DNA of 64,000 bases from Bacillus sp. CHD6a. GTDB lineage: Bacteria > Bacillota > Bacilli > Bacillales > Bacillaceae_I. The DNA lies in contig NZ_LBMD01000001.1 of the NCBI RefSeq assembly GCF_001293645.1, positions 372,001 through 436,000 on the forward strand. The letters run 5' to 3'. The position numbers and the translations under genes were made by a program. Shown one piece after another: positions 17,132-26,251 of the stretch. The notes under the pieces were generated by a model. The model saw only the letters and a program-made list of their open reading frames with translations. It searched no databases and was not told where the DNA came from. Every line of letters starts with the position of its first letter. The stretch's first letter is position 1.

Positions 17132-17922
17132 ACACTGACAACCCCTTTAATATGTGGGTGTGCCTCATAGTCCACAAGAGTAAAATCTTCGTATTTGAAA
17201 TCAAAGATTGATGTAACTTCTTTATTTAGTTTCATTTTCGGCATTTTTTTAGGTTCACGTTCTATTTGTAAGTTCACTTGCTCCATATGGTTGGAATATA
17301 TATGTGCATCACCTAGTGTATGAATGAATTCACCAGGCTCTAAGTCGCAGACCTGCGCGACCATCATGGTAAGTAAAGCATACGATGCAATGTTAAACGG
17401 TACACCTAGGAAAACATCTGCCGACCTCTGATATAATTGACAAGATAATTTTCCGTTAGCCACATAAAATTGAAACATAGTATGACAAGGGGGCAAAGCC
17501 ATAGAATCAACATTTGCCACATTCCATGCAGACACAATAAGTCTTCTTGAATCTGGGTTATGTTTAATTTGCTCAATCAAGTTGGCTATTTGATCAATGC
17601 TTTCTCCATCAGGTGTTGGCCAAGATCTCCATTGGTACCCATAAACCGGGCCGAGGTCTCCGTTTTCATCTGCCCATTCATTCCAGATTCTTACGCCATT
17701 ATCTTGCAAATACTTCACATTTGTATCTCCATTTAAAAACCAGAGTAATTCATGGATTATTGATTTCACGTGTAGCTTTTTCGTAGTTACTAAAGGAAAA
17801 CCTTCCTGAAGGTTAAATCTCATTTGATAACCAAATGTGCTAATTGTCCCTGTTCCTGTCCGATCTTCTTTTTCGGTACCATTATGTAAGATATGTTTGC
17901 ATAGATCCAGATATTGTTTCAT
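17128..17922 (-). CDS. thyA: Thymidylate synthase (ThyA type)
   Basis: A 264-aa folate-dependent thymidylate synthase that methylates dUMP to dTMP with methylene-tetrahydrofolate. The catalytic Cys is in [11 protein letters not shown] and [14 protein letters not shown] is the family signature; the length equals the E. coli-type enzyme. I chose the ATG at 17922 ([12 protein letters not shown]) because AAGAGGTGA lies just upstream; the longer frame adds 16 unsupported residues. First gene of the thyA-dfrA pair. In B. subtilis the gene at this locus is called thyB. Confidence 0.97.
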   Translation of the reverse strand: MKQYLDLCKHILHNGTEKEDRTGTGTISTFGYQMRFNLQEGFPLVTTKKLHVKSIIHELLWFLNGDTNVKYLQDNGVRIWNEWADENGDLGPVYGYQWRSWPTPDGESIDQIANLIEQIKHNPDSRRLIVSAWNVANVDSMALPPCHTMFQFYVANGKLSCQLYQRSADVFLGVPFNIASYALLTMMVAQVCDLEPGEFIHTLGDAHIYSNHMEQVNLQIEREPKKMPKMKLNKEVTSIFDFKYEDFTLVDYEAHPHIKGVVSV

Positions 17923-17994
17923 TCTATCTTCACCTCTTGAACTGTCTTTGTTCTTAGTACATTCTATCACAAAAGTAAATTTGCTAGTAAGACA

Positions 17995-18027
17995 AAAAGA
18001 AAAACATTCAGGTGAATGCTTTTCTAG
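17995..18027 (-). terminator. Terminator after the PPEP-like protease gene
   Basis: On the minus strand, AAAGCATTCA and TGAATGTTTTT pair around a 2-base centre and run into a T-rich tail; this overlaps the stop codon region of the protease gene. Confidence 0.7.
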
Positions 18028-18773
18028 TGCGTGTTGGTTATTAGGTTTTTTGTAATTGGTAGCTTCTCCATATTTTGAAAAAATAGAAATGTGTGTGGAG
18101 CATGTTTTGCCAATTCAAATCTAGTCACATCATTTAAGTAGTACATGGCAAAGGTCTCAGCAAAATATTCTTCTGGAAAAGTGTGAAAATAATTTCTGTT
18201 AGGAAATAAGGAAGCGACCTCACTTTTCCATGCTTTTAAGAATGCCTTATTATATCTTATATTACCCAAAACATAACGATCAATAGAATGCGCGAGTTCA
18301 TGTAGTTCCAAATTGATCGAACCATGTCCGGATCCTTTGTTACTGTGTCCGATTTTGGCCAATACTAGCTTAGAACCTCCAATACCTGGAACATCTTCCC
18401 AGTTAGAACCCTTATTGCTATAGCCTCTAGGTTTTACACCATGTAGATGCTCGAATCCTTCAACATCGGTAAGATTTCCACTAAATAAATACAAATGAAC
18501 GTTTTGTTGAACCAATACGTGTAAAATGTGGGGAGGTATGTTGGAAACATGACGGATCATATTTGCTGCATCCTCCTTTGAGAAATTCCCAGGAGGAAGA
18601 TAGATAAATTGATTTAATGTATCTCGATTAGGAATATTTTTTAGATGGGTATCAAGTTCAGAAGACTTAAATTGTGTAAGAGGTATCGCGTTCAAACTAG
18701 CATAAGCTTTCCAATATATCGGAATAATGGTAAATGTAATTAATAGTATTATTGCAACTATACGTCTTTTCAT
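18024..18773 (-). CDS. Secreted Pro-Pro-endopeptidase/anthrax lethal factor-like zinc metalloprotease
   Basis: A 249-aa protein with an N-terminal signal or anchor segment ([17 protein letters not shown]). The zinc motif HELAH lies near residues 158-162, followed by SIDRYVLG. The third ligand and catalytic context [13 protein letters not shown] lies about 45 residues later. A C-terminal [11 protein letters not shown] closely resembles the ending of clostridial PPEP-1, as I remember it. This points to the M34 (lethal factor / Pro-Pro endopeptidase) group. The size fits a stand-alone secreted protease rather than a toxin subunit. The target is unknown. The tandem repeat array begins about 165 bp upstream of its start. 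Confidence 0.82.
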   Translation of the reverse strand: MKRRIVAIILLITFTIIPIYWKAYASLNAIPLTQFKSSELDTHLKNIPNRDTLNQFIYLPPGNFSKEDAANMIRHVSNIPPHILHVLVQQNVHLYLFSGNLTDVEGFEHLHGVKPRGYSNKGSNWEDVPGIGGSKLVLAKIGHSNKGSGHGSINLELHELAHSIDRYVLGNIRYNKAFLKAWKSEVASLFPNRNYFHTFPEEYFAETFAMYYLNDVTRFELAKHAPHTFLFFQNMEKLPITKNLITNTH

Positions 18774-18936
18774 CTTTGCTCACCTTCTCTAGTTGTCCGT
18801 AACATGTTGATCTATAATTATTAGAAAATTCAATTCTATTATATTGATATTATATCATCTTGGCATTTAATTGGAATGACATTTTTGTAATCTTTTCTTA
18901 ATAATAATGATTAATTTTTTCCAATTTACTGCTTCT

Positions 18937-19735
18937 CTTCTGAGTAAGTAAAAACCGAGCCTACGACCGTTTGCGAGTATTTGTGGCTTGTTTGGGCTTA
19001 GAGAAGTGCTTTCTTCTACCGTTTGCGAGGATTTGTGGTCTGTTTGGGCTTAGAGAAGCGCTCTCTACGACTGTTTGCGAAGATTTGTGGATTTGTGATC
19101 TGTTCGGGTTTAGAGAAGCGCTATCTTTGACCGTCGGCGAGGATTTGTGATCTTTTTCGGCTTAAAGAAGCCCTCTCTACGACCATTTGCGAGGATTTGT
19201 GGTATTTTCGGGCTTAGAGAAGCCCTCTCTACGACCATTTGCGAGGATTTTTCGCCTGTTCGGGCTTAGAGAAGTGCTCTCTACGACCGTTTCCGAGGAT
19301 TTGTGATCTGTTCGGGCTTAGAGAAGTGCTCTCTACGACCGTTTGCGAGTATTTGTGATCTGTTCGGGTTTAGACAAGCGCTCTCTTCGACCGTTTCTGA
19401 GGATTTGTCGCCTGTTCGGGCTTAGACAAGCGCTCTCTTCTACCGTTTGCGAGGATTTTTCGCCTGTTCGGGCTTAGAGAAGCCCTCTCTACGACCGTTT
19501 CCGAGGATTTGTCGCCTGTTCGGGCTTAGAGAAGCCCTCTCTACGACCGTTTCCGAGGATTTGTCGCCTGTTCGGGCTTAGAGAAGCCCTCTCTACGACC
19601 GTTTCCCAGGATTTGTGATCTTTTCTAGCTTAGAGAAGTTCTCTCTACGACCATTTGCGAGGATTTGTGATCTTTTCCGGCTTAGAGAAGCTCTTTTCAA
19701 CCGTTTGTGAGGATTTCTCGCCTTTGTTGATTAGA
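18937..19735. repeat. Tandem array of 52-bp units (array 1)
   Basis: Fifteen units at 52-bp spacing, anchored on ACCGTTT at 18966, 19018, 19070, 19130, 19182, 19234, 19286, 19338, 19390, 19442, 19494, 19546, 19598, 19650 and 19700. One spacing is 60 (an 8-base duplication) and the last is 50. Consensus blocks are ACCGTTTGCGAGGATTTG, GCCTGTTCGGGCTTAGAGAA and GCCCTCTCTACG. There are no unique spacers and no long open frame, so it is neither CRISPR nor coding. TAGAGA and TCTCTA can form a hairpin in most units. Confidence 0.92.
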
Positions 19736-19855
19736 GTGGTAGGCGCGGAGACGTCCACGACGGGAAGAACGGACAGGTGAGACCCTTTAAGTCGGAATGA
19801 AGATGATCAAGGACCTTATGCCAGCAAGCGAAGCGCATAGAACGATAATTAACCG
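19722..19855 (-). repeat. Dispersed palindromic repeat, inverted degenerate copy
   Basis: TTGTTGATTAGAGTGGTAGG followed by GCGGAGACGTC and, at the far end, GCAAGCGAAGCGCATAGAAC matches the inverted copies at 27.25 kb and 35.9 kb. It abuts the end of the 52-bp array. Confidence 0.65.
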
Positions 19856-19884
19856 GATTATATGTTACCTATCTATAAAACCAA

Positions 19885-19917
19885 AGAGTGATTCTGCAAC
19901 AGAATCACTCTTCTTAG
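19885..19917 (-). terminator. Terminator of the ypjQ-like gene
   Basis: AGAGTGATTCTG and CAGAATCACTCT form a perfect 12-bp stem with a 3-base loop. Confidence 0.85.
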
Positions 19918-19927
19918 ATAAATATAT

Positions 19928-20458
19928 TTATACAATTACCTCTTCTTCACTTAATTCTGCTTCTTCAATGTCTCTTGATCTGTGAGCAATTCGGCTAGCT
20001 GCAGCTGCTGCAAGCGCACATACAATATCATCCATAAAGGTGTGAACTTCATCTCCATCGTGTTCATCCAACTTCTTAATGATTCCAAATTTCTCTTTGT
20101 CAAGAAAACCAAAGTTTGTCAAGCCAATTGAACCATACACATTTACAATCGATAGTGGGATGATTTCGTCAATCCCATACAATGGTTCGTCAGTCTCAAC
20201 CAAATATTGAAGCGGATCTGGTAGCAGTTTTTTTTCTGCTAAAATATCCAAAGATAATCCTGTTAGCACTGCATGGACAATCTCCCTTTTCTCTAAAACT
20301 TTCTCGACGTTATGTATACAATCTTCCAAGGTGACATTACTGATATATTTCTTTTGTAGTGAAAGAACAATTTCAGCGATATCCTGTATCGTAACCCCTC
20401 TGTCTTCTAACATCTTTTTTGTTGTTTCTCTCATCTCTTTTAATGTGTGTTTTCTCAT
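19928..20458 (-). CDS. ypjQ: Phosphatidylglycerophosphatase A-related protein
   Basis: A 176-aa protein of the PgpA/YutG/YpjQ family. Members are related to the phosphatase that makes phosphatidylglycerol, although the Bacillus paralogues are not all proven enzymes. It contains the family segment ILSLSLDILAEKK-like (GLSLDILAEKKLLPD), LYGIDEIIPLSIVNVYGSIG and the acidic FMDDIVCALAAAA motif. It is soluble, unlike E. coli PgpA. Placement beside ypjP and near thyA-dfrA matches B. subtilis, supporting the symbol. Confidence 0.85.
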   Translation of the reverse strand: MRKHTLKEMRETTKKMLEDRGVTIQDIAEIVLSLQKKYISNVTLEDCIHNVEKVLEKREIVHAVLTGLSLDILAEKKLLPDPLQYLVETDEPLYGIDEIIPLSIVNVYGSIGLTNFGFLDKEKFGIIKKLDEHDGDEVHTFMDDIVCALAAAAASRIAHRSRDIEEAELSEEEVIV

Positions 20459-20477
20459 AAGGCCCCCCTCTTTCTCT

Positions 20478-21086
20478 CTAGCTCAACCATTTAGGTGGCG
20501 TGTTTTTCGCCCAATAAATTGACCCTAAAGCATGATGTCCATGAAAGTCATCGTGATAAGTATGGTAATGGAAGTTAAAATAATACCCATCAAGTGGCGG
20601 ATGATCTTTTCTTACATGAAATCGGATAAGATCTTTTCCTGAAACAGCATGATAAATATGAAAAATCTTTTCGCTATCTCCACCTGTAGGATTTTCAGAA
20701 ATAGTCAAATTGGTGAGATCTTCTTCAGGATGCTCTTCTGCTAAATTTTGTAGAACCAGTTCCATTCTAGGTAAAATCACATCTTTAAATTCATCTTGTA
20801 TTTTTGGTCCGATTCTTGAACCGAATTTTGCATAACTTTGTTGTTCAGCCTGTTCTGTAGCGAAAGACAGGAATGAATCTTTAGATAATTTTTGTTCAAA
20901 TGGAGCTATAAATTCATTAGAATGACTGTTATATTCTTTGCTTGTTACATCGCCAAACGAGGAATCATCCTTCTGATCGTCTATTGTCAAATAGGCAGGT
21001 GGCGATACTGTACCGAACGTGAGCGCTGTAATTAAGACTACTAATGATTTCTTGAGCCATTTCGGCAAGACAGCTTTACTTTCCAT
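20478..21086 (-). CDS. ypjP: YpjP-like exported protein
   Basis: A 202-aa protein with an N-terminal signal or anchor segment (KKSLVVLITALTFGTVSPP). The rest is a soluble domain rich in aromatic residues and His, ending YHTYHDDFHGHHALGSIYWA. YpjP of B. subtilis has the same size, the same start and the same neighbour ypjQ. Its function is not known. It ends 19 bp before the ypjQ start, so the two are probably co-transcribed. Confidence 0.85.
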   Translation of the reverse strand: MESKAVLPKWLKKSLVVLITALTFGTVSPPAYLTIDDQKDDSSFGDVTSKEYNSHSNEFIAPFEQKLSKDSFLSFATEQAEQQSYAKFGSRIGPKIQDEFKDVILPRMELVLQNLAEEHPEEDLTNLTISENPTGGDSEKIFHIYHAVSGKDLIRFHVRKDHPPLDGYYFNFHYHTYHDDFHGHHALGSIYWAKNTPPKWLS

Positions 21087-21331
21087 CTGTAAATCCCCAT
21101 TCTATTAATTTCTCTAGTATTATGTAAAACTAGTATATCACAAAAGTAAGAAAATTTTATCAATTTCGCTTTAACTTTTCTTTCTTTGCCTTTCAAAACT
21201 TTCTTTGGGTTGCTTTTTGTTACAGATTCCGCACTAATCTTGTGATTTATTGAAAAATGATTTTTTTATTATTCATTTATTTGTGTTTTTTTGTTAATAT
21301 TAATGAATAGTACATATTGGAGGTTAAACTC

Positions 21332-21406
21332 ATGGCAGATATTGCAGTAATGGTATCAAGCTTTGTTACTTTAGGTGCATTAATTTATTTATGTTTTACT
21401 GACTGA
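21332..21406 (+). CDS. Candidate 24-aa single-helix membrane peptide
   Basis: MADIAVMVSSFVTLGALIYL followed by CFTD. TTGGAGG lies 8 bases before the ATG, and a strong terminator starts 10 bases after the stop, so this looks like a dedicated short transcript. Residues 4-22 are hydrophobic with an acidic residue at each end. I do not recognise it. It is oriented opposite to ypjP, whose start is 245 bp away, with an A/T-rich spacer between them in which I could not pick a clear promoter. Confidence 0.6.
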   Translation: MADIAVMVSSFVTLGALIYLCFTD

Positions 21407-21414
21407 ATCTACAG

Positions 21415-21448
21415 AAAAAGCCTCGTGTTGAGAACACGAGGCTTTTTT
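21415..21448 (+). terminator. Strong terminator after the 24-aa frame
   Basis: AAAAAGCCTCGTGTT and AACACGAGGCTTTTTT pair around a 3-base loop (perfect stem of more than 10 bp) with a T run. Confidence 0.92.
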
Positions 21449-21464
21449 ACTTAAACACATTTAC

Positions 21465-21703
21465 ACCGCTTGAGATTTCCGCAAATGGCTTCGCTTTCCT
21501 TGGGGCACTGCTGGAGACTCCTAGCTCTGCCTGGAGGTCACTGAAAAAGGCTTGATTTTAGTATTTTTATAAACACCGCTGTTGATTTCCGCAAATGGCT
21601 TCGCTTTCCTAGGGGCGCTGCTGGAGCCTCCTCGGCTTCGCCTGCAGGGTCTCCACCTAGCGCTATCTCCCACAGGAGTCTCCCCCTTATCCTCCCATCA
21701 CCA
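21465..21703 (+). repeat. Dispersed palindromic repeat: half copy plus full copy
   Basis: A 5'-half copy (about 21465-21553: CCGCAAATGGCTTCGCTTTC then CACTGAAAAAGGC) is followed by a full-type copy starting at CACCGCTGTTGATTTCCG (about 21572). The 3' end of the second copy is altered (CCTCCCATCACCAGCTA). Confidence 0.82.
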
Positions 21704-21744
21704 GCTACCTTTTTTGCTAATTTACAGTTTCCGTTTTACATAGC

Positions 21745-22518
21745 CTAACAATCTATATAGCCAAAGTGGAATTTTGCGGATTTTCTTTTTAGTACAGTAA
21801 ATCCGAAATTGGCAAATTTTTCACTTTCCCAGTGGTCCTTCAGTACTACTCTGTTTTTGGCAACCCTCTTTGCTTCCTGAAGTGTTTGTTCATTTAGTGG
21901 ATCTGTTATCGCTATCTTTCTTAGCGGTGCAATGCCGTTTGATGCTTGAATCTCAATATCAAACATTGGATCAAAGTATACAACATCAATGCTTTTATCT
22001 GGTAGGTTAGATAAGATTTCCTGATGCTTCCCTTGGATTACTTTAATGCGTCTCATTGCATTTTCAAGCGATTTATAGTCAGTGTCCCAAGAGGCAAGTC
22101 CATTTTTCACCAAATAAGCAAGTACCTCATTTCCCTCTATGCCGCACACTTTTCCTTTTTCACCTGTCGCTAAGCTTGCCATAATGCTGTCTGATGCGAG
22201 ACCAAGTGTACAATCAAGAAAACTCATTCCCTCTTTTAACTCTGTTGCTTTTAAGAATGGCTCGATTTCTCCTTGTAGCCACCTTTTAACTCGAAATCCT
22301 GCTGTATTAGGATGAAAGAAAATAGGTTCAGTTTCATTCATGCGATGCCATTCATACCTATTTTTCCCTATCACTAAAACTTCTTGATTATGTTCCTTGA
22401 ATAATATGTCTATTGATTTCTTATCTCTTTTTATGTATGAACAGTCAAGGTCTTGTGCAATATGCTTTGCAGTTTGAATCATTGCTTCATCGGTTCTCCC
22501 CGCAGTAGTTACAATCAT
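21745..22518 (-). CDS. ypiP: Class I SAM-dependent methyltransferase (YpiP-like)
   Basis: A 257-aa protein with a Rossmann methyltransferase core: FLDCTLGLASDSIMAS (motif I region), KVCGIEGNEV and VVYFDPMFDIEI (an acidic catalytic-type loop resembling DPPY/DPMF motifs of RsmJ-like enzymes). I chose the ATG at 22518 (MIVTTAGRTDE) because AAGGAG lies 6 bases upstream. It follows brxB by 53 bp on the same strand. The B. subtilis counterpart ypiP lies in the same neighbourhood. The substrate is unknown; rRNA is a reasonable guess from the RsmJ likeness. Confidence 0.82.
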   Translation of the reverse strand: MIVTTAGRTDEAMIQTAKHIAQDLDCSYIKRDKKSIDILFKEHNQEVLVIGKNRYEWHRMNETEPIFFHPNTAGFRVKRWLQGEIEPFLKATELKEGMSFLDCTLGLASDSIMASLATGEKGKVCGIEGNEVLAYLVKNGLASWDTDYKSLENAMRRIKVIQGKHQEILSNLPDKSIDVVYFDPMFDIEIQASNGIAPLRKIAITDPLNEQTLQEAKRVAKNRVVLKDHWESEKFANFGFTVLKRKSAKFHFGYIDC

Positions 22519-22571
22519 AATTTTCTCCTTTATAAAAGGATGTGCGTAGTATCTACACACATCCTAGCGAA

Positions 22572-23006
22572 TTAACAATATTGTTGAAAAGCTCCTTGAA
22601 GGTTAGTCATGATGTTTTCCATCGTGTTCGCTTCAATATCATGGCGATGAATGAAATGTACGAGTTCTTTCCCTTTTAATACGGCCATTGATGGAGAAGA
22701 TGGTGGAACATCACCGAATATCTCTCTCATTTTGGACGTAGCATCTTTATCCTGACCGGCGAAAACCGTAACTAGGTGATCAGGTGTTTTGTCGGCTTGG
22801 ATAATGGATTGGGTTGCCGCTGGACGTGCTAGCCCTGCTGCACAACCACAAACAGAGTTCACCACTACAAGCGTTGTTCCTTCTACTTTATTGAAGTATT
22901 CTTCCACTTCATCGCTTGTGGTTAGTTCTTGAAATCCTGCTCTTGTAAGTTCATCTCTCATAGGTTTTACTATTTGTTTCATATATTCTTCATATGCCAT
23001 TGACAT
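22572..23006 (-). CDS. brxB: Bacilliredoxin (YphP/BrxB family)
   Basis: A 144-aa thioredoxin-fold bacilliredoxin, which removes bacillithiol from S-bacillithiolated proteins after oxidative stress. The active-site motif is VNSVCGCAAGLARPA, with the CGC pattern typical of the BrxA/BrxB (YqiW/YphP) family. The C-terminal HFIHRHDIE is also conserved. AGGAGG precedes the ATG. The neighbours (ypgR, ypiP) match the B. subtilis yphP locus, favouring BrxB over BrxA. Confidence 0.92.
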   Translation of the reverse strand: MSMAYEEYMKQIVKPMRDELTRAGFQELTTSDEVEEYFNKVEGTTLVVVNSVCGCAAGLARPAATQSIIQADKTPDHLVTVFAGQDKDATSKMREIFGDVPPSSPSMAVLKGKELVHFIHRHDIEANTMENIMTNLQGAFQQYC

Positions 23007-23041
23007 TTTTCAATTCCTCCTTATGTTATAGGTATTTACTT

Positions 23042-23160
23042 ATACCGCAGTTGATCTCCGGCTCGCTTTGCTAGGGACTGACGAAAGCTTCATCAGCTTT
23101 GCGGAAGCCTGCGGGGTCTCCCTCAGGAGTCTTCGCCCTTTGCTCCAATCAACTGCTATG
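23042..23160 (+). repeat. Dispersed palindromic repeat, copy with compensated termini
   Basis: The termini read GCAGTTGAT and ATCAACTGC, still perfectly complementary although both differ from the usual GCTGTTGATT/AATCAACAGC. The interior carries GCGGGGTCTCCCTCAGGAGT and CTTCGCCCTTTGCTCC. Confidence 0.85.
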
Positions 23161-23185
23161 AAACTTCTTAAACTCGGTATTCTTC

Positions 23186-24307
23186 TTAGTTATTTCTTTC
23201 AGTCATTTGTTTCCAAACGGAGCCTTTTGCTTCTTCTCCGCCTTCTATTCGTTGGATGGCCATTTTCACTTGCATGCTCACTTCGAATTCCGGATCGTTT
23301 TCTACTTCTCGAAGTGCAGGAAGCGCAGTTTCGTCACCAACTTCGTAAAGGAACATGGCAGCTCTCCAACGAACTAACTTGTTTTTATCTTTTAAGGATT
23401 CAATCATGGCAGGCATGGCTGCTTTATCGCCTAGGTCTGACATGCAGTCACCAGCTGTTCTCCTCACCGTAACGGACTTATCTTTAAGCGCTTTTGACAA
23501 GTAAGGTAAAATGTCGGATTCTTCAAGCATTCCAAAGTATACAGTTGCTAAACGGCGGATAGATCCCTTTTCGTCTTCTAAAGCCTTTGCCAATACTGGG
23601 ATGTCTTCTGGTTTAGGTTCCATTTGATCTAGTGCAGCAAATCGTTTTGACCAGTCGGGGTCTTCTAGCATTTCCACTGTCACTTTATAACGTTCTTTTG
23701 ATTTTATTGTATTCGATTTTTCCTTATTATTTTCTTGCTTTAACATTTTTTCTAAGCGTTCTTCTGTAAAAGTTGCAGAAAGTTCTTCTACTATCTCCGT
23801 ACCAACGGCCTCAAGATCTCCATAGCGGATACCATGTTCCTTCCATTCACGATCAAGTACGACATTATCTTGCTGTTCTTGAACTGAAAGTATAGCTTTC
23901 ATGAACCTATCTGGCAATCCAACACGTTTTTCCTGTTCTCCGTCTGTAAGTTTCACTTGCATTGGAATTCCTTGGAACATTTGAACGAAGACTTTCACTT
24001 CCCCAAAACCTTCAAGGGATCTTTGATCTTTTGTGTCTTGGTTGTCTTCTGTTTCTCCAAAAGCAGCCCTTACTTCAGAAAGTATCCCTTTCCAATCAAA
24101 GCGGGCATTTCTTTCTACTGCCAAAAAGTCTGCTACGTGATAAACACCTTTTACACCATCAATTTCTAGTATATCTTGTATGATTTCAGGTGCCAGGTCG
24201 CTATTGTCTTTTGTATAATTGTTTCTTGAACCTGCAGGCAGTTCTTCACTTAGGATAACCTTCATCGTGTTGGGACTTGGAGTTGGTTCAATAGATTGTA
24301 TATTCAA
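23186..24307 (-). CDS. ypgR: YpgR-like Nfu-N/HEAT-repeat protein (virulence factor C family)
   Basis: A 373-aa two-part protein. Residues 1-90 resemble the N-terminal domain of Nfu-type scaffold proteins (PNTMKVIL, GVKGVYHVADFLAVER). Residues from about 200 form HEAT-like helical repeats (ALDQMEPKPEDIPVLAKALEDE, LSKALKDKSVTVRRTAGDCM, MIESLKDKNKLVRWRAAMFL). The start is TTG with AGGGGTG 7 bases upstream. The same gene in B. subtilis (ypgR) lies beside ypgQ; here an ABC-F gene separates them. It is related to staphylococcal conserved virulence factor C. The function is unresolved. Confidence 0.85.
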   Translation of the reverse strand: MNIQSIEPTPSPNTMKVILSEELPAGSRNNYTKDNSDLAPEIIQDILEIDGVKGVYHVADFLAVERNARFDWKGILSEVRAAFGETEDNQDTKDQRSLEGFGEVKVFVQMFQGIPMQVKLTDGEQEKRVGLPDRFMKAILSVQEQQDNVVLDREWKEHGIRYGDLEAVGTEIVEELSATFTEERLEKMLKQENNKEKSNTIKSKERYKVTVEMLEDPDWSKRFAALDQMEPKPEDIPVLAKALEDEKGSIRRLATVYFGMLEESDILPYLSKALKDKSVTVRRTAGDCMSDLGDKAAMPAMIESLKDKNKLVRWRAAMFLYEVGDETALPALREVENDPEFEVSMQVKMAIQRIEGGEEAKGSVWKQMTERNN

Positions 24308-24328
24308 GAAAATACACCCCTTCTATTC

Positions 24329-26251
24329 TTATGATTGCTCTTTTATCTTTTCTACTTTTTCAGAGAGTTCTTCCCATCGGTTCATTGCCTCATCTAACAA
24401 TTGATTGGTTTCTTCTTGCTCTGTAAGCCACTTGCTAACCTTTTCATAATCGCTTCCTGCTGCTGCAATCTCTTTCTCAATGGTCTCAAGCTTTTCCTCA
24501 AGCTCCATAATTCTTTCCTCTATCGTATCCCAGTCTTTTTGCTCCTGATAGGACAATTTTAAGGTTTTTTGTTTTTGGCGGGCTGCTGTTTGTGTATCTT
24601 TTTTTGCTTGCTCTAACTGCTTCTGTTCTTTCAGCTTTTGTTGTTGCGCTTGTACATAGTCTGAGTATTCGCCGAAAATCCTTTTAACGTTACCGTCACC
24701 TTCGAGGATAAACAGTTCATCCACAACTTTATCTAAGAAATAACGATCATGGGAAACAGTTATGACAACCCCAGGGAATTCATCTAAATAACCCTCTAAA
24801 ATGGTCAATGTCTCAGTATCTAAATCATTGGTAGGTTCATCAAGAAGCAATACATTTGGCTGGGACATGAGTATTCTTAATAAGTATAATCTTTTTCTTT
24901 CTCCTCCTGAAAGCTTCCGTATTGGAGTACCGTGGGAATGGGGCGGAAAAAGAAAGCGCTCGAGTAACTGTGACGCACTGATATGCTGTCCGTCTTCTCC
25001 TTTAATAACCTCGGCTTCTTCTTTTATATATTCTATCATTCTTTGATCAAGATTCATTTCCTGCTGCTCTTGGGTATAGTAACCAAGTTTAACAGTTAAT
25101 CCAACATCCACTTTACCGAGGTCAGGTGAAATTTTTTGAGCAAAGACATTTAATAGGGTAGACTTACCAACCCCATTTGGTCCGACTATTCCGATTCTGT
25201 CTTTTTGCTTGATTAATAAGTTTACATGTTTAAGAATTACCTTGGTTCCAAATTGAAGAGATACATCTTCTATTTCCATTACTTTTTTCCCAAGCCTAGC
25301 AGAGCCTGAAAGTAGTTCTAATTCACCAGTAGAGGAAGTGGAGGATACTCTCTCATCTAGGTCCTCAAAACGCTTAATTCTTGCTTTTTGTTTCGTCGTT
25401 CTCGCTTTTGCTCCTTTTCGCATCCATTCTAACTCCTGGCGATAAAGGCTCTTCTGTTTTGCTTCTACTTTAAGTTCTTCTTCCTGCCTGACCGCTTTTG
25501 CTTCCAGGTAATCTCCATAATTACCTGTATAAGTGTAAATGGAGCCATTATGCAGTTCGAATATTTTGTTTGTTACTTTATCAAGGAAATAGCGATCATG
25601 TGTTACAAGCAGTACCGCTCCTTGGTACTTGCTCAGATAGTCTTCTAACCATTCTATCGCCTCAAAATCCAGATGGTTAGTAGGTTCGTCCAATATAAGT
25701 AAATCTGCAGCTTCCACCAAAGTTTGAGATAAAGCTACCCGTTTTTTCTGACCACCTGAAAGATTGGATATCTGCTGGTTTGTATCCGTAATTCCCAGTT
25801 TATTTAGAATAGCCTTGGCATTTGAGCTTGCATCCCATGCTTGAAGCTGATCCATTTGTGCTTGAAGCTTAGCAAGTTGATCCTGAAGTTTTTCGTTCAG
25901 CGGGTCCTCTTGGATATTCTGTAAGCATTTCTCATATTGTCGAATGACATTGTTCGTATTTGACTCTTTGCTGAAGATTTGTTCCATTACTGAAAAAGAT
26001 TCATTTAATTCTGGCTGTTGAGATAGAAACCCTATTGTATAGTCATTGGAAGCAGTAATGGTTCCTGCATCAGGAGTTTCTATTCCGGCGATAATTTTTA
26101 AAAGGGTGGATTTCCCTGTACCATTTACACCTATTAGACCTACTCTTTCTTTTTCTTGAATACTGAAGGAGGCCCTCCCAAGCAGTACTTTTTCCACATA
26201 TGTTTTAGATAGATCTTCCCCAATCAACATTTTCATCTTGTTATATCTCAT
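24329..26251 (-). CDS. ABC-F family ATPase (Uup/YfmR-like)
   Basis: A 640-aa soluble protein with two ABC cassettes and no membrane domain. Walker A motifs are GVNGTGKST (about 42) and GPNGVGKST (about 354), signatures LSGGQKKR and LSGGERKR, and Walker B LLILDEPTNHLD and LLLDEPTNDLD. A charged linker and a C-terminal coiled coil (about 560-640) point to the Uup/YfmR subgroup. ABC-F proteins bind the ribosomal E site and relieve stalling or antibiotic inhibition. The start is uncertain: ATG at 26251 overlaps ypgQ by 11 bp, and ATGs at 26236 and 26230 are alternatives. Confidence 0.92.
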   Translation of the reverse strand: MRYNKMKMLIGEDLSKTYVEKVLLGRASFSIQEKERVGLIGVNGTGKSTLLKIIAGIETPDAGTITASNDYTIGFLSQQPELNESFSVMEQIFSKESNTNNVIRQYEKCLQNIQEDPLNEKLQDQLAKLQAQMDQLQAWDASSNAKAILNKLGITDTNQQISNLSGGQKKRVALSQTLVEAADLLILDEPTNHLDFEAIEWLEDYLSKYQGAVLLVTHDRYFLDKVTNKIFELHNGSIYTYTGNYGDYLEAKAVRQEEELKVEAKQKSLYRQELEWMRKGAKARTTKQKARIKRFEDLDERVSSTSSTGELELLSGSARLGKKVMEIEDVSLQFGTKVILKHVNLLIKQKDRIGIVGPNGVGKSTLLNVFAQKISPDLGKVDVGLTVKLGYYTQEQQEMNLDQRMIEYIKEEAEVIKGEDGQHISASQLLERFLFPPHSHGTPIRKLSGGERKRLYLLRILMSQPNVLLLDEPTNDLDTETLTILEGYLDEFPGVVITVSHDRYFLDKVVDELFILEGDGNVKRIFGEYSDYVQAQQQKLKEQKQLEQAKKDTQTAARQKQKTLKLSYQEQKDWDTIEERIMELEEKLETIEKEIAAAGSDYEKVSKWLTEQEETNQLLDEAMNRWEELSEKVEKIKEQS

